DNA from: CAYQJS01 sp964417895
Lineage (GTDB): Bacteria; Chloroflexota; UBA6077; SHYK01
Direction of reading: 5' to 3'
DNA: 28,780 bases
NCBI GenBank assembly: GCA_964417895.1
Contig: CAYQJS010000063.1
Coordinates: 1-28,780, forward strand
This document shows positions 16,421 to 25,178 of this stretch, in pieces; position 1 is the stretch's first letter; the number at the start of each line of letters is the position of its first letter. A program made the translations under genes and the position numbers. The notes under the pieces were generated by a model. That model was not told where the DNA came from, ran no database searches, and saw only the letters and a program-made list of their open reading frames with translations.

Positions 16421-16450
16421 TTGCCTCTCGTCTATAGTTAGTGATATGTT
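16421..16450 (+). promoter_or_regulatory. Possible promoter of the drmE operon
   Basis: TTGCCT (16421-16426) and TATGTT (16445-16450) are 18 bases apart and would start transcription just before the ribosome-binding site of drmE. An alternative -10, TATAGT at 16433-16438, has no good -35. Both are weak matches. Confidence 0.3.
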
Positions 16451-16470
16451 TCAGGATACAAGGGAGTAAC

Positions 16471-19023
16471 GTGCACCAAACCGTCACGAACGACATCGCG
16501 CCGACGTCCCGCAGCAGTGTCCCTAATGCGCCGACGCTTATGCGCTTGGAGGCAGCTATCGCCGCGGACCGCGGGCTCGACCTGTTGGCCTCAAAGAAGC
16601 TGTGCGCTGGCGGAACACCTATCGTGCCGTCGGGTATGGATGCGGTCGCCTGCGAGCTTGGTCTGCAGCTTCTAACCTCTAACGTCAACGCTCTTGCCCT
16701 GGCCGTGCCGCGCGGACGCATCGGCCTCCCCGCGCTACTCGGCCTTTACCTCGTCTGCCAGCGTTGGGGCCGTCCGCACCTTAGTGGATCAGTGCTGGTC
16801 GCCACCGCTCGCGGCGAGCTGTCGGAGTCTCTGCGCGGTCTGACGCTAGAAGGGGTCGGGTTCGATCGGATGCAGGTTGGCAAGCTCGTTTGCCGGCCGG
16901 GGGCCAGTGGCCACCCGCGGGACGGTACCGTTCACCCACCGACCCGCCATACGATGATGCGCCCACTGGATCGTTCGGAGCCGCGCCGGCTCTCGCAGAA
17001 TGACGGTAACCTGGTGTTCGCCCGCCTCGGCGCGATCCCGGCGATCCCTGCCCGCGGCGTGATTACCTTTGCGGTGGTCGACACTGTCGGCGCCGCGCGG
17101 CCGGCTCGAGAACACCTGGCCGACGGCGAGAGCCCGGACCCGTGGACGCTAACCTACAACGCGCTCCGGAACGCTGACAGCCGACAGCTCTGGGTCGGCG
17201 AACTTGGTGACATCGACTTCGAGGCCTTCTGCGCTGCCCGGGCGATACCTATCGTGCGCCTAACCTGGCCGCTGGTAAATGCAGCCGCTGCGCTCAGGCG
17301 CTTTGGCTCGGGTGGCGAGCTGCTCTCCAGCCGCGGGGTTTGCGAGCGTGCACTTGCTCGCCCACCCTTGTCCTACCAGCTTGTGCACGACGCGCAGCGC
17401 GACGAGCTAGCGCGCGAAGCTTACACGCTGTTGGGGAAAATTCGCGGACAGGTCAAGGGCGACGAGGCGCCCGAACCTGTGAAGAGCGCCTACCGGCTGC
17501 TCGCGCTCACTTCTAGGCTAGCGTGCTCGCTTGAGAGCTACGAACGAGCGGCTGCCGTCGGCAGCCCGGTGTTCAACCTATCGGCAAGGGCTCTGCTTGC
17601 CGACATTGAACGCGCCTCTCCTGGAGCGTTCCGCGGCCGTTGGCAGAACGCGTATCAGCGGTACTGGCACACACTCATCGGCGTGATGCGTCGCCTGGCG
17701 AAACACGCCGAAGGCGAGCCATCCAAGCTGCACGCGCTCTTCGACGCGGTCGTCGCGGCGCATACCGAAGGGACGCCGCTCGTCATCCGCTGCCAGACCG
17801 AAACCGAACGCCGTGCACTGCGCGACACCCTACAAGAGCTCGACGCGGAAGCCGGGGTCGAGGTGGCCACCTACGCCCGTCGCGCGTCGGCCGGCCCAGC
17901 CGGGGCGCGACGGCGCACACTGCTACTCTCCCCGCCGCCCCCATGGCAGGCGGCGGCGCTGCTATCCGCGGAGGCAGGCGCGGTAGAAGCGCTCGTTTAC
18001 GCCTACGAGCTGCCCAAACTGCGCCAGGCGGTCGACGAGGCCGAACTCGCCTTCGATGACGACCGCAACAATGCCGGCGCGCTCGACGCTCTGCGATTGC
18101 CGAACCTACCGACCGACGCCTGGCGCCCGCCAGTCTGCGAGCTCCTGGTCGAGCGCCCGGCATTTGGCGAATTCGAGGAGAGGACGGACGCCGAAGCCGA
18201 TGTACCGATCCCCGACCGCGACCAGGAGGAACTGTGGCGCGAGCTCGTCGACTTGTGGGGAAGCGAGCTGCCGGAACCGGAGTACGGCGACGCCGGGCTG
18301 GGCGTGGCTGTCACATACACCGGATTTGCCCGCCTGGTGCGTTTCCTCAACGCTCCGCCGGCCCTGCTGCGCAATGATAGATCCGTGGATGTAATCTCTG
18401 ATGCGGACGGGCACGGCCTCGACGACGTAATCTCGAAACTGCCCGGCGAACTGGCCGGCGGCGACCACATCGCGTTCCTGCCCGGAACGGAGCACCACTC
18501 CCTACGCGAGGCACTCATGACGGCGTGGGACGACACGTTAGCCACCGAACGCCAGCTATTCGAGCCGCTGTGGCGGGCCGCGATCGCCGCCGCAGTAGAA
18601 CGCCTCGGCTTCGCCGACCTCGCCCGCCGCACCGGCCGCCACGAGGCCACAGTGCGCTCATGGTATGAGGACCGCGCCGCACCGCAGCAGCCCGACGACT
18701 TCCAAGCGGTTCTCGATGCCGCTGGCAACCCGGCCCTGTGGAAGGCCCGGGTGCCTGTCTGGCGCTTCCTGCAGAAAACCCGCACGATGCACCGGATCAT
18801 TGGTAAGAAGCTGTGCGCTGCCATCGGCGAGGCGCTCGCGGACGCGCCCGACCAGCCGAATATTCGCGAGTTGGTACGGCTCACCGGCGCACCGGTCGGG
18901 GACCTCCTCGACGCGGCCGAGGAACTTATCGTCGCCTCGGTATCCGAACCGATCGACGTTTTGCTGGCCGAGTGTGGGCGCTACCTGCCGTCCGACCACC
19001 CACTGCTGAAAGGAACGCGATGA
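16471..19023 (+). CDS. drmE: DrmE-like DISARM protein
   Basis: This 850-aa protein has no enzymatic motif I recognise. Its size, its N-terminal region (ALAVPRGRIGLPALLGLY, SGSVLVATARGELSESLRGL) and its position directly before drmA and drmB match DrmE, the class 2 DISARM protein of unknown function. This is a recollection-based family call. From about residue 711 it has a helix-turn-helix-like stretch, GFADLARRTGRHEATVRSWY, in the C-terminal third; nearby KKLCAAIGEAL and ELVRLTGAPVGDLL segments are also helical. GTG at 16471 is preferred over the upstream in-frame GTG at 16441, because AAGGGAG lies five bases before it. Its stop overlaps the drmA ATG as ATGA (19020-19023). No transmembrane segment is seen. 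A nucleic-acid or complex-assembly role is inference. Confidence 0.65.
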   Translation: MHQTVTNDIAPTSRSSVPNAPTLMRLEAAIAADRGLDLLASKKLCAGGTPIVPSGMDAVACELGLQLLTSNVNALALAVPRGRIGLPALLGLYLVCQRWGRPHLSGSVLVATARGELSESLRGLTLEGVGFDRMQVGKLVCRPGASGHPRDGTVHPPTRHTMMRPLDRSEPRRLSQNDGNLVFARLGAIPAIPARGVITFAVVDTVGAARPAREHLADGESPDPWTLTYNALRNADSRQLWVGELGDIDFEAFCAARAIPIVRLTWPLVNAAAALRRFGSGGELLSSRGVCERALARPPLSYQLVHDAQRDELAREAYTLLGKIRGQVKGDEAPEPVKSAYRLLALTSRLACSLESYERAAAVGSPVFNLSARALLADIERASPGAFRGRWQNAYQRYWHTLIGVMRRLAKHAEGEPSKLHALFDAVVAAHTEGTPLVIRCQTETERRALRDTLQELDAEAGVEVATYARRASAGPAGARRRTLLLSPPPPWQAAALLSAEAGAVEALVYAYELPKLRQAVDEAELAFDDDRNNAGALDALRLPNLPTDAWRPPVCELLVERPAFGEFEERTDAEADVPIPDRDQEELWRELVDLWGSELPEPEYGDAGLGVAVTYTGFARLVRFLNAPPALLRNDRSVDVISDADGHGLDDVISKLPGELAGGDHIAFLPGTEHHSLREALMTAWDDTLATERQLFEPLWRAAIAAAVERLGFADLARRTGRHEATVRSWYEDRAAPQQPDDFQAVLDAAGNPALWKARVPVWRFLQKTRTMHRIIGKKLCAAIGEALADAPDQPNIRELVRLTGAPVGDLLDAAEELIVASVSEPIDVLLAECGRYLPSDHPLLKGTR

Positions 19024-22000
19024 AGACTACACAACTCGCAGCTGCCGCGCCAACTGGCGCACCGTTTTACTCCACCCCCGCCGAGGAGGAGCGGCTTGCC
19101 GCGCACCTAACTGAGACATTGAGGATCCGCTTCACCGGCGAAGGCGACGAGCACCAATTCATCCGTTACCAGTTCCCGGCCAAAGTGCTGCAGCTCGGCG
19201 TCCTACCGCCGCTGCCTCAGCCCGATCCTGGTGACCCAAGCACCCCCGAGCAGCTCGCGCAGCGCTTCAACCAGGCGCCCTCCACCATGGGGCTGGACTT
19301 CAGGCTAGCCCCCGAGGACGAGACCGCGACGTTGGAAGTTCACACCGGCGTCTCGATGTACGTGCAGCGTTATCCTGGGCGCGAGGAGCAGCAGGTGTTC
19401 TACTCGGGAGAAGCAGAGCGCAACACCCGTGAGAACGACGAGTCCGACGACGAACCTGCTGACGACGACGTAGCAACAATGCGCTTGATGCCGAAGTTCG
19501 AGCGCTTCGATATGGAGCTGTCAAGCACTGTTCGAGTCTTTGGCGAACGCGGCGAGCGGACCGTCGAGCTCACACCAGACCTCGCCACCCAACTCGGAGG
19601 CGCGCTCAGCGAACGCGATACCGTTTATCCGTTCCTCGGCCAGCCCAACCAGACCCTGCCCGTTATCGCCATGCAGGGCACCGACGAGCAGTGGTGGGGT
19701 GCGATCTCGCATGCTGAAGGCGACGCACGCTCGACTCCACACAGGCCGCCGCAGGTCGAGCTTGTAGTCGCCTGGCAGCCCGCCGAGGACGGCACCGTGC
19801 GCGTACAGGTTACGCTCGCCAATCGCACGCTCGTACCCCTGCGCGCTAGGCGGGGGCGCTCCCTCGCCCAACAGAAGGGTGGCCAGAAGAGGCGGACCAT
19901 CCCCCGCGAGCTGGCCCTGTTCAACTGTCGGCTGCGCGTAAAGCCGACCGCCGCCGACTTCCGGGAGCTGCGCTTCCATGAGGCCCCGCGCGACTTCCGC
20001 TACCGCGACACCCGCAGCACGTGGGCGCTCGGGCGCGGCTGCGTGGGGCGGCGCGACGGCGACAACGGCCCTATCGTGTCCGACACGTGGCCCATCTACC
20101 GCCAGCCGCGCTCTGAACCACGCCGCGGTACGGACAACGAACTAGTCGTCAGCTTCGGTGAGCTCAAGAACCCGGCGACGATGATGGGCGCCCTCGGGCG
20201 AGTGCTTGCCGCCATGAAAGTCTATGATCGCAAGTGGGACGACCACCTCGGCGCCTGGGCCGGTGACTCCGCCTCCAAGGTCGCGTGCGAACACGCACGC
20301 GAGAGTTGGCAAGAGGAGATCGCGGCGTTCGCTCGCGGCATCAGCTGCCTAACTTCAGACGACGAGCTTTCCTCTTCCTTCCGCGCCGCGAACGAGGTTT
20401 TCGACCGTATCGGCGCGAGGAAGGGCATTACCGCCTGGCGCCTGTTCCAGCTGGTGTTCATCGTCTTGCAGCTGGCCGCCCTGCAGGCGCGGGTCATCGA
20501 CGACGAGGATCTGCGCGCTGAGCTGGACGTCTGCGATGTACTATGGTCCGCAACCGGCAGTGGCAAGACCGAGGCTTATCTGGGCCTCATCGTTGTCGCG
20601 TTGTTCTACGACCGCTACCGCGGCAAACGCCGCGGCGCCAGCGCGTTGCTGCGCTACCCGCTACGCATGCTCTCTGTCCAGCAGCTCCAGCGTCTGCTCG
20701 TCGCGGTCGCCGCGGCTGAGGATCTACGTCAAGAGATGCTTGGCGTAGGAGAGAGCCTTCAGGGCGACGCGTTCGCGCTCGGCTATTGGGCAGGGTTCGG
20801 CAACTCACCTAACAAGCTGTCCTCCGACTACGACGAGGGCGAGACAACCATCGAGTGGTGGAGGCGCGAGCTGAGCGCAAATCCCGACTCCGCGAACGAG
20901 CGCCGCATCGTCACTGGGTGTCCGCACACGGCCTGTGACGGCGACCTTGAGCTCTCCGCCGACGTCGCCTCCGTACGCTTGCGCTACATATGTGCGACGT
21001 GCCGGCGCGAGGCACCGCTGTATATGACCGACGAGGAGGTCTACCGCTACCTGCCAGCGATAGTGGTGTGCACCGTCGACAAGCTCGCTCGCGTCGCCTG
21101 GGCAGACGAGTTCGTCAACGTGCTCGCTGGGCCGGCCTACTGCTGCCCCGACCACGGCTATTTCACGTGGCATCGCCCAGGTACCGACAGGGACAAGGGT
21201 GGCCGCCCGAAGGTGACCGACCGTTGTGGTGTCGGTCAGCGCTGCAAGCGCTCCGCCGAGGACTATTGGGTCGTGGACAAGACGCTTGACCCTGCGCCCG
21301 CGTTCGTCATCCAGGACGAGCTACACCTACTCGAAGAGGAGCTAGGAACCTTCGACTCTCACTATGAGACGCTAATGGACATCCTCTTCGAAGAGCTCGG
21401 CGACGGCTTACGCCCTAAAGCATTGGCCGCCACCGCCACCATCGAGGGCGGCGAGGCGCAGGTACGAAACCTATATGCCCGTTATATCCGCGAGTTCCCT
21501 TCGCAGGGGTATGATCGCTGGAACTCGTTCTACGTCGAGACAGACCATGACGCGGCCCGGCGGCTGTATGTCGGCGCGATGCCCAACCGCCCCGACGTGG
21601 TAGAGTTCGGCGCCCAGGCTCAGGCGTACGCGCACGAGGAGGTCGCACGCCTGCAGTCCGACCCGTCCACAGCACTGGCTGAACTGGGATACCGCGGGCG
21701 CGATGCCAAATGGATGAAAGAGCTGCTCAAGCGCTACGAGCTCACGCTCGGCTACGTCAACCGGAAGGAAAACGCCACCCGCATCCAGAGCGTCCTCGGC
21801 CGGCTGCACCACGAGGGCCGCTTGCCGTACGAGCTGCAGGTGGAGGTGCTCGTTGCTGGGTCAGCGGGCGAGGCGTCGCTAGCGGACATCGCGCAGGTGC
21901 TTGACCGGATCAGCTCCCAATACAGCGACGGCACTACGCCGGAGGAACGGCTTCGGGCGCTAGTGGCCACGTCGCTCATCTCCCATGGCGTCGACCTAGA

Positions 22001-22745
22001 CATGCTCAATATCGAAGTGATGAACCGCATGACCCCCACGGTCGCTGGCTACGTGCAAGCTACCAGCCGCGCAGGCCGGACCTACACCGGCCTGGTCATT
22101 GTGGGCTTCGACCGCCGCATCGCCCGCGAGCGGTCGTTCTACCAACATTTCCTCGACTACCACCGGTACGTTGATCGGATGATTGCCCCGGTTCCTGTCA
22201 ACCGCTTCGCACGTTTCGCGCCGCAAGCTACGATGCCCGGCATCGTCTCCGCGCTAGTCCTACATCTGCTCAGCCGGCGTCGCCTGGAGGATCAGGGGTT
22301 GGACGCCAGACATCCGGTGCCTGTCCTTTATTCCCGCTGGGCACTCCGCAACTACTGGAACAGCTCAGAGGGACCGCCGGACAAGAAAGCGGCGCTGAGA
22401 CCGCTGGTGCGCCGCGCGCTAGGCATCGGCGTGCGCCGCCGCGAGCGCATCAACGGCACGGTAGCGCCCCCGCGGGCTATGTTCACTCCGATGCTGGAGC
22501 AATGGCTGGAGGAGGCCGCTGACAGAGAGTTCGAGCGTCAGGTTGAGAACCTGCAGAACTTCCAAAGCCGCGACGTGCTGCCGATGAAGCTCAGCCCCAA
22601 GCCACTAACTTCCTTCCGTTCCGTCGATGACCCCATGGAGTTTCGCTGCCAGACCGCGGCAACCGACATCCAGGGCGACCTCGTCGATCCGACCGCGCGC
22701 GGTGGCCGCCGCAAGAGGACGACCGCCGCCACGGAGGAGAACTGA
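19020..22745 (+). CDS. drmA: DISARM helicase DrmA
   Basis: DrmA is the SF2-type helicase/translocase core of DISARM and works with DrmB to recognise invading DNA. The 1241-aa protein has a long N-terminal region of about 500 residues, rich in charged segments. Walker A follows in WSATGSGKTEAYLG (residues 509-522), then the motif II variant DELH at 766-769 in AFVIQDELHLLEEELG, motif III-like AATATIEGG, RALVATSLISHGVDLDMLN, and motif VI QATSRAGRTYTGLV near residue 1013. Between motifs I and II lie Cys pairs (CPHTACDG, CATCRR, CCPDHG) that may bind zinc. ATG at 19020 follows AAAGGA six bases upstream and overlaps the drmE stop. Only three bases separate it from drmB. DELH instead of DEAH is noteworthy but acceptable in SF2 enzymes. 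Confidence 0.85.
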   Translation: MKTTQLAAAAPTGAPFYSTPAEEERLAAHLTETLRIRFTGEGDEHQFIRYQFPAKVLQLGVLPPLPQPDPGDPSTPEQLAQRFNQAPSTMGLDFRLAPEDETATLEVHTGVSMYVQRYPGREEQQVFYSGEAERNTRENDESDDEPADDDVATMRLMPKFERFDMELSSTVRVFGERGERTVELTPDLATQLGGALSERDTVYPFLGQPNQTLPVIAMQGTDEQWWGAISHAEGDARSTPHRPPQVELVVAWQPAEDGTVRVQVTLANRTLVPLRARRGRSLAQQKGGQKRRTIPRELALFNCRLRVKPTAADFRELRFHEAPRDFRYRDTRSTWALGRGCVGRRDGDNGPIVSDTWPIYRQPRSEPRRGTDNELVVSFGELKNPATMMGALGRVLAAMKVYDRKWDDHLGAWAGDSASKVACEHARESWQEEIAAFARGISCLTSDDELSSSFRAANEVFDRIGARKGITAWRLFQLVFIVLQLAALQARVIDDEDLRAELDVCDVLWSATGSGKTEAYLGLIVVALFYDRYRGKRRGASALLRYPLRMLSVQQLQRLLVAVAAAEDLRQEMLGVGESLQGDAFALGYWAGFGNSPNKLSSDYDEGETTIEWWRRELSANPDSANERRIVTGCPHTACDGDLELSADVASVRLRYICATCRREAPLYMTDEEVYRYLPAIVVCTVDKLARVAWADEFVNVLAGPAYCCPDHGYFTWHRPGTDRDKGGRPKVTDRCGVGQRCKRSAEDYWVVDKTLDPAPAFVIQDELHLLEEELGTFDSHYETLMDILFEELGDGLRPKALAATATIEGGEAQVRNLYARYIREFPSQGYDRWNSFYVETDHDAARRLYVGAMPNRPDVVEFGAQAQAYAHEEVARLQSDPSTALAELGYRGRDAKWMKELLKRYELTLGYVNRKENATRIQSVLGRLHHEGRLPYELQVEVLVAGSAGEASLADIAQVLDRISSQYSDGTTPEERLRALVATSLISHGVDLDMLNIEVMNRMTPTVAGYVQATSRAGRTYTGLVIVGFDRRIARERSFYQHFLDYHRYVDRMIAPVPVNRFARFAPQATMPGIVSALVLHLLSRRRLEDQGLDARHPVPVLYSRWALRNYWNSSEGPPDKKAALRPLVRRALGIGVRRRERINGTVAPPRAMFTPMLEQWLEEAADREFERQVENLQNFQSRDVLPMKLSPKPLTSFRSVDDPMEFRCQTAATDIQGDLVDPTARGGRRKRTTAATEEN

Positions 22746-22748
22746 CCG

Positions 22749-24602
22749 ATGGCCAAGACCATGACGCGCTCCCGGATGCAAGTGATGCGTGCCCACTTGC
22801 CCGGCCAGATCCTCCAGCACGAGAACGGGACGGTAGTGCGCGTGATCGCGGTGGAGACCGAGCACCCGAACGCTGACCCCGACATCCTGTTCACTAACCT
22901 CACGGGCGAGCTAGAACGCTGGCGCAACTACCGCGACGCCGATGGCAACCTGCACAACCGCGCTACCGGCTTCCCCGACCCGGAGCAGTTCCGGGACGGG
23001 TATGTGCTGCTTACCCCTACCGACGACGTCATCTACCGACCGTGGCCGCTTACTCTGCGCTGCACGAGCCCGACGTGCGAGAAGGCGGTCCGCTTCGCCG
23101 CCGACGACGACTGGGCGAAGGCGAAAGATCCAGCCCTGTGCGACCGGTGCGGCTCCCCGCGCGAGCAGTTTCCTTACGTGATGGTGCACAACTGCGGCGA
23201 CGTGCGCGACATCTGGATGCCCGAATGCCCTAAGCACGAGCGCCAGCACGTCTACCTCAAGGACCGCCGGTCGTTCGAGACCTCCTCCTGGCACTGCCGC
23301 GCTCCCGGATGCAACGGCCGGCGTCTGGAAGGCATGCGCACTCCCGGCTGCTCCTGTGGCGAGGGAGGCGTGTTCGTGGGGCGCACCATCCGTCAGGAGA
23401 ACCGCTTCTTGACGCATGGCTTCCCCTTCGTGAATTTCGAGCGCTCCAGCCGACTGCGTTTGGAGCAGACCCCCGGGGCGCACACCGTCGTCGTCGGCTT
23501 TTACCTTGGCCTCATCGAGGACTACGAACGGGCGCTGAATGACGTCGGCAACCAAGTCGAACCGGACATTGTTGGCAAAGCCGAGGAGATGCTGGAGGCC
23601 ATGCGCGCCGCAAAGACCGCCTCCGCCGAACAGATTGCGCAGCTGCGCGACCGGATCATCCCCAAGACGAGCCAGGCAGTCGGGTCCATTCAGCGGGCCG
23701 TCCCTGCTGACATCTGCAGCCAAGTGGGGTCCGATCAGCGCGCGCGGGAGCGCACGCTGATCTTTGGGCGCGCTGGCGGGCTTCGCACCTGGACGCTGGA
23801 CGGCTTCGAGGAAGCCGCGATTGGCTCTGGGCGCCACGACGCCAGCCAGATCCTTGCCGGCGCCCGCACCCGTCTGATGGAGATGGGCTTCTCTGACCTG
23901 CTGGTCGTGGAGAACTTCCCGGTCGCACTGGTCTCCTACGGGTATACGCGCCTGACGCGCAGTCCCGCCGATGTGTTGCTGCGCCCGTTCGCCTCTCGCA
24001 AGTCCGGCAAGACAAAGGACAAGGTACCCATCTATGTGGCGGAGTCGACTACTGAGGCAGTGTTCTTCGAACTGGACGCCGAGCGGGTACTCGAGTGGCT
24101 GGACACCAACAGCATCCACCACTCCGCCGCCCTCCCCGCCGACATGTCAGCGCGCGCGGGCGCGAAGGCAGCGGTGCTAGTCGCCTGCATGCAGGATCCC
24201 GGCGTCGCTCATCATGTTTACCAACTGCAGCACACCATCGCCCATGCCCTCGTCCGGAACCTCGGAGAGCGCTCCGGCTTTACGGAGAACACTATGGCCG
24301 AGTATCTGATGCCCACCGGGATGCTCACATTCGGCCTGTTCGCTGACACTCACCAGGATTTCACGCTCGGCGCGCTGGTCTCGCTGATCGAGCACCGCTT
24401 GATGGAGTGGCTTGACGCCGCGTGGGACGGCGTACGCTCCTGCGACTGGGATCCGCACTGTGCCCGCGCGGACGGCGCGTGCATGGGCTGCTTGCACCTT
24501 GCGTTCGGGTGCAACCAGTTCAACGCCGATCTGGATCGCGCGGTCCTTATCGGGTCCCCCGCCGACCACGCGCTCGACATCGTGCGGGGCTACTGGCAGT
24601 GA
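22749..24602 (+). CDS. drmB: DISARM DUF1998 protein DrmB
   Basis: DrmB pairs with DrmA; in studied DISARM systems the two form a complex that engages DNA with single-stranded regions. The 617-aa protein contains several Cys clusters in its N-terminal third (RCTSPTCEKA, ALCDRCGSP, CGDVRDIWMPECPKH, HCRAPGCNG, PGCSCGEGG), probably structural zinc sites. Near the C-terminus is the DUF1998 pattern, QLQHTIAHALVRNLGERSGF, then a final cysteine cluster from residue 565 (CDWDPHC, GACMGCLHLAFGC). ATG at 22749 has GGAG about ten bases upstream and follows the drmA stop by three bases. Its stop overlaps a GTG that opens the decayed drmC. Length and motifs fit an intact gene. Confidence 0.85.
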   Translation: MAKTMTRSRMQVMRAHLPGQILQHENGTVVRVIAVETEHPNADPDILFTNLTGELERWRNYRDADGNLHNRATGFPDPEQFRDGYVLLTPTDDVIYRPWPLTLRCTSPTCEKAVRFAADDDWAKAKDPALCDRCGSPREQFPYVMVHNCGDVRDIWMPECPKHERQHVYLKDRRSFETSSWHCRAPGCNGRRLEGMRTPGCSCGEGGVFVGRTIRQENRFLTHGFPFVNFERSSRLRLEQTPGAHTVVVGFYLGLIEDYERALNDVGNQVEPDIVGKAEEMLEAMRAAKTASAEQIAQLRDRIIPKTSQAVGSIQRAVPADICSQVGSDQRARERTLIFGRAGGLRTWTLDGFEEAAIGSGRHDASQILAGARTRLMEMGFSDLLVVENFPVALVSYGYTRLTRSPADVLLRPFASRKSGKTKDKVPIYVAESTTEAVFFELDAERVLEWLDTNSIHHSAALPADMSARAGAKAAVLVACMQDPGVAHHVYQLQHTIAHALVRNLGERSGFTENTMAEYLMPTGMLTFGLFADTHQDFTLGALVSLIEHRLMEWLDAAWDGVRSCDWDPHCARADGACMGCLHLAFGCNQFNADLDRAVLIGSPADHALDIVRGYWQ

Positions 24603-25160
24603 GCGCCATTGCCCCGCCCGCGGCCTCCCGACTGGTGTCCGGCGCGTACGCGGCCCTGGACCTTTCGCAGGACGCGAGGAAAAGCTGCTCGCCTGGGCGC
24701 GGTTGCTGCCCGCGGAGGGTACCGTTGCGGACATCATGCCGCGCGCGTTCGACATCGCGTCCGACCGGGCGCTGCAGGCCGCGCTACGCACGGCAGAGGT
24801 CATCGACGTCCGCGGGACATTGATGCGGTGCGGTTGCTTCAGTTCCGCAAGACCGTGAAGTTTGCTGCGGCCCTTCCGCGCCGAGCAGCGCCGTCGAGTG
24901 CCCGCCCTCAAGGCGCAGATTGTCTCCACGCTCCCGGAAGGCCCCAAGCTCGAGGAGGTCGACGTGTACGTCGCCCGCTCACTCATCGTTCAACTGTCTG
25001 AGGCGCTGAACTCGGCGACCTCCCAGCCGGTGCTACTCGCCTCGCCGTTTTGGAGCCTCGCCGACACCGCAATCCTGCGGCCCTCACTCACCAATGCGGT
25101 CGAGCTGCGGCGGCCTATAACTCTTGCGGGCGCCCCGCGCCTGCCGACGACGAGACCTAC
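24599..25160 (+). pseudogene. drmC: Decayed and truncated drmC (PLD-like protein)
   Basis: DrmC is a phospholipase D-like protein encoded after drmB in DISARM loci. Here a GTG overlapping the drmB stop opens a frame reading VSAIAPPAASRLVSGAYAAL. Near 24677-24684 the plausible protein continues in another frame as EEKLLAWARLLPAEGTVADI, consistent with loss of one base in a GAGGAAAAG run. That frame hits TGA at 24856-24858. Later it resumes with ALKAQIVSTLPEG and VLLASPFWSLADTAILRPSL, typical of the first lobe of PLD-like proteins, then breaks off around 25140. No HxK(x)4D catalytic motif is present. The integrase gene ends at 25179, so the missing end was probably removed by that insertion. 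Sequencing error could explain the frameshift but not the missing end. Confidence 0.65.
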
Positions 25161-25178
25161 GACCATCTCCACCCCGGG

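Noticed and set aside
16441..16470. Upstream GTG at 16441 as the start of drmE
   Set aside because: It overlaps the predicted promoter -10 and has no ribosome-binding site; GTG at 16471 follows AAGGGAG.
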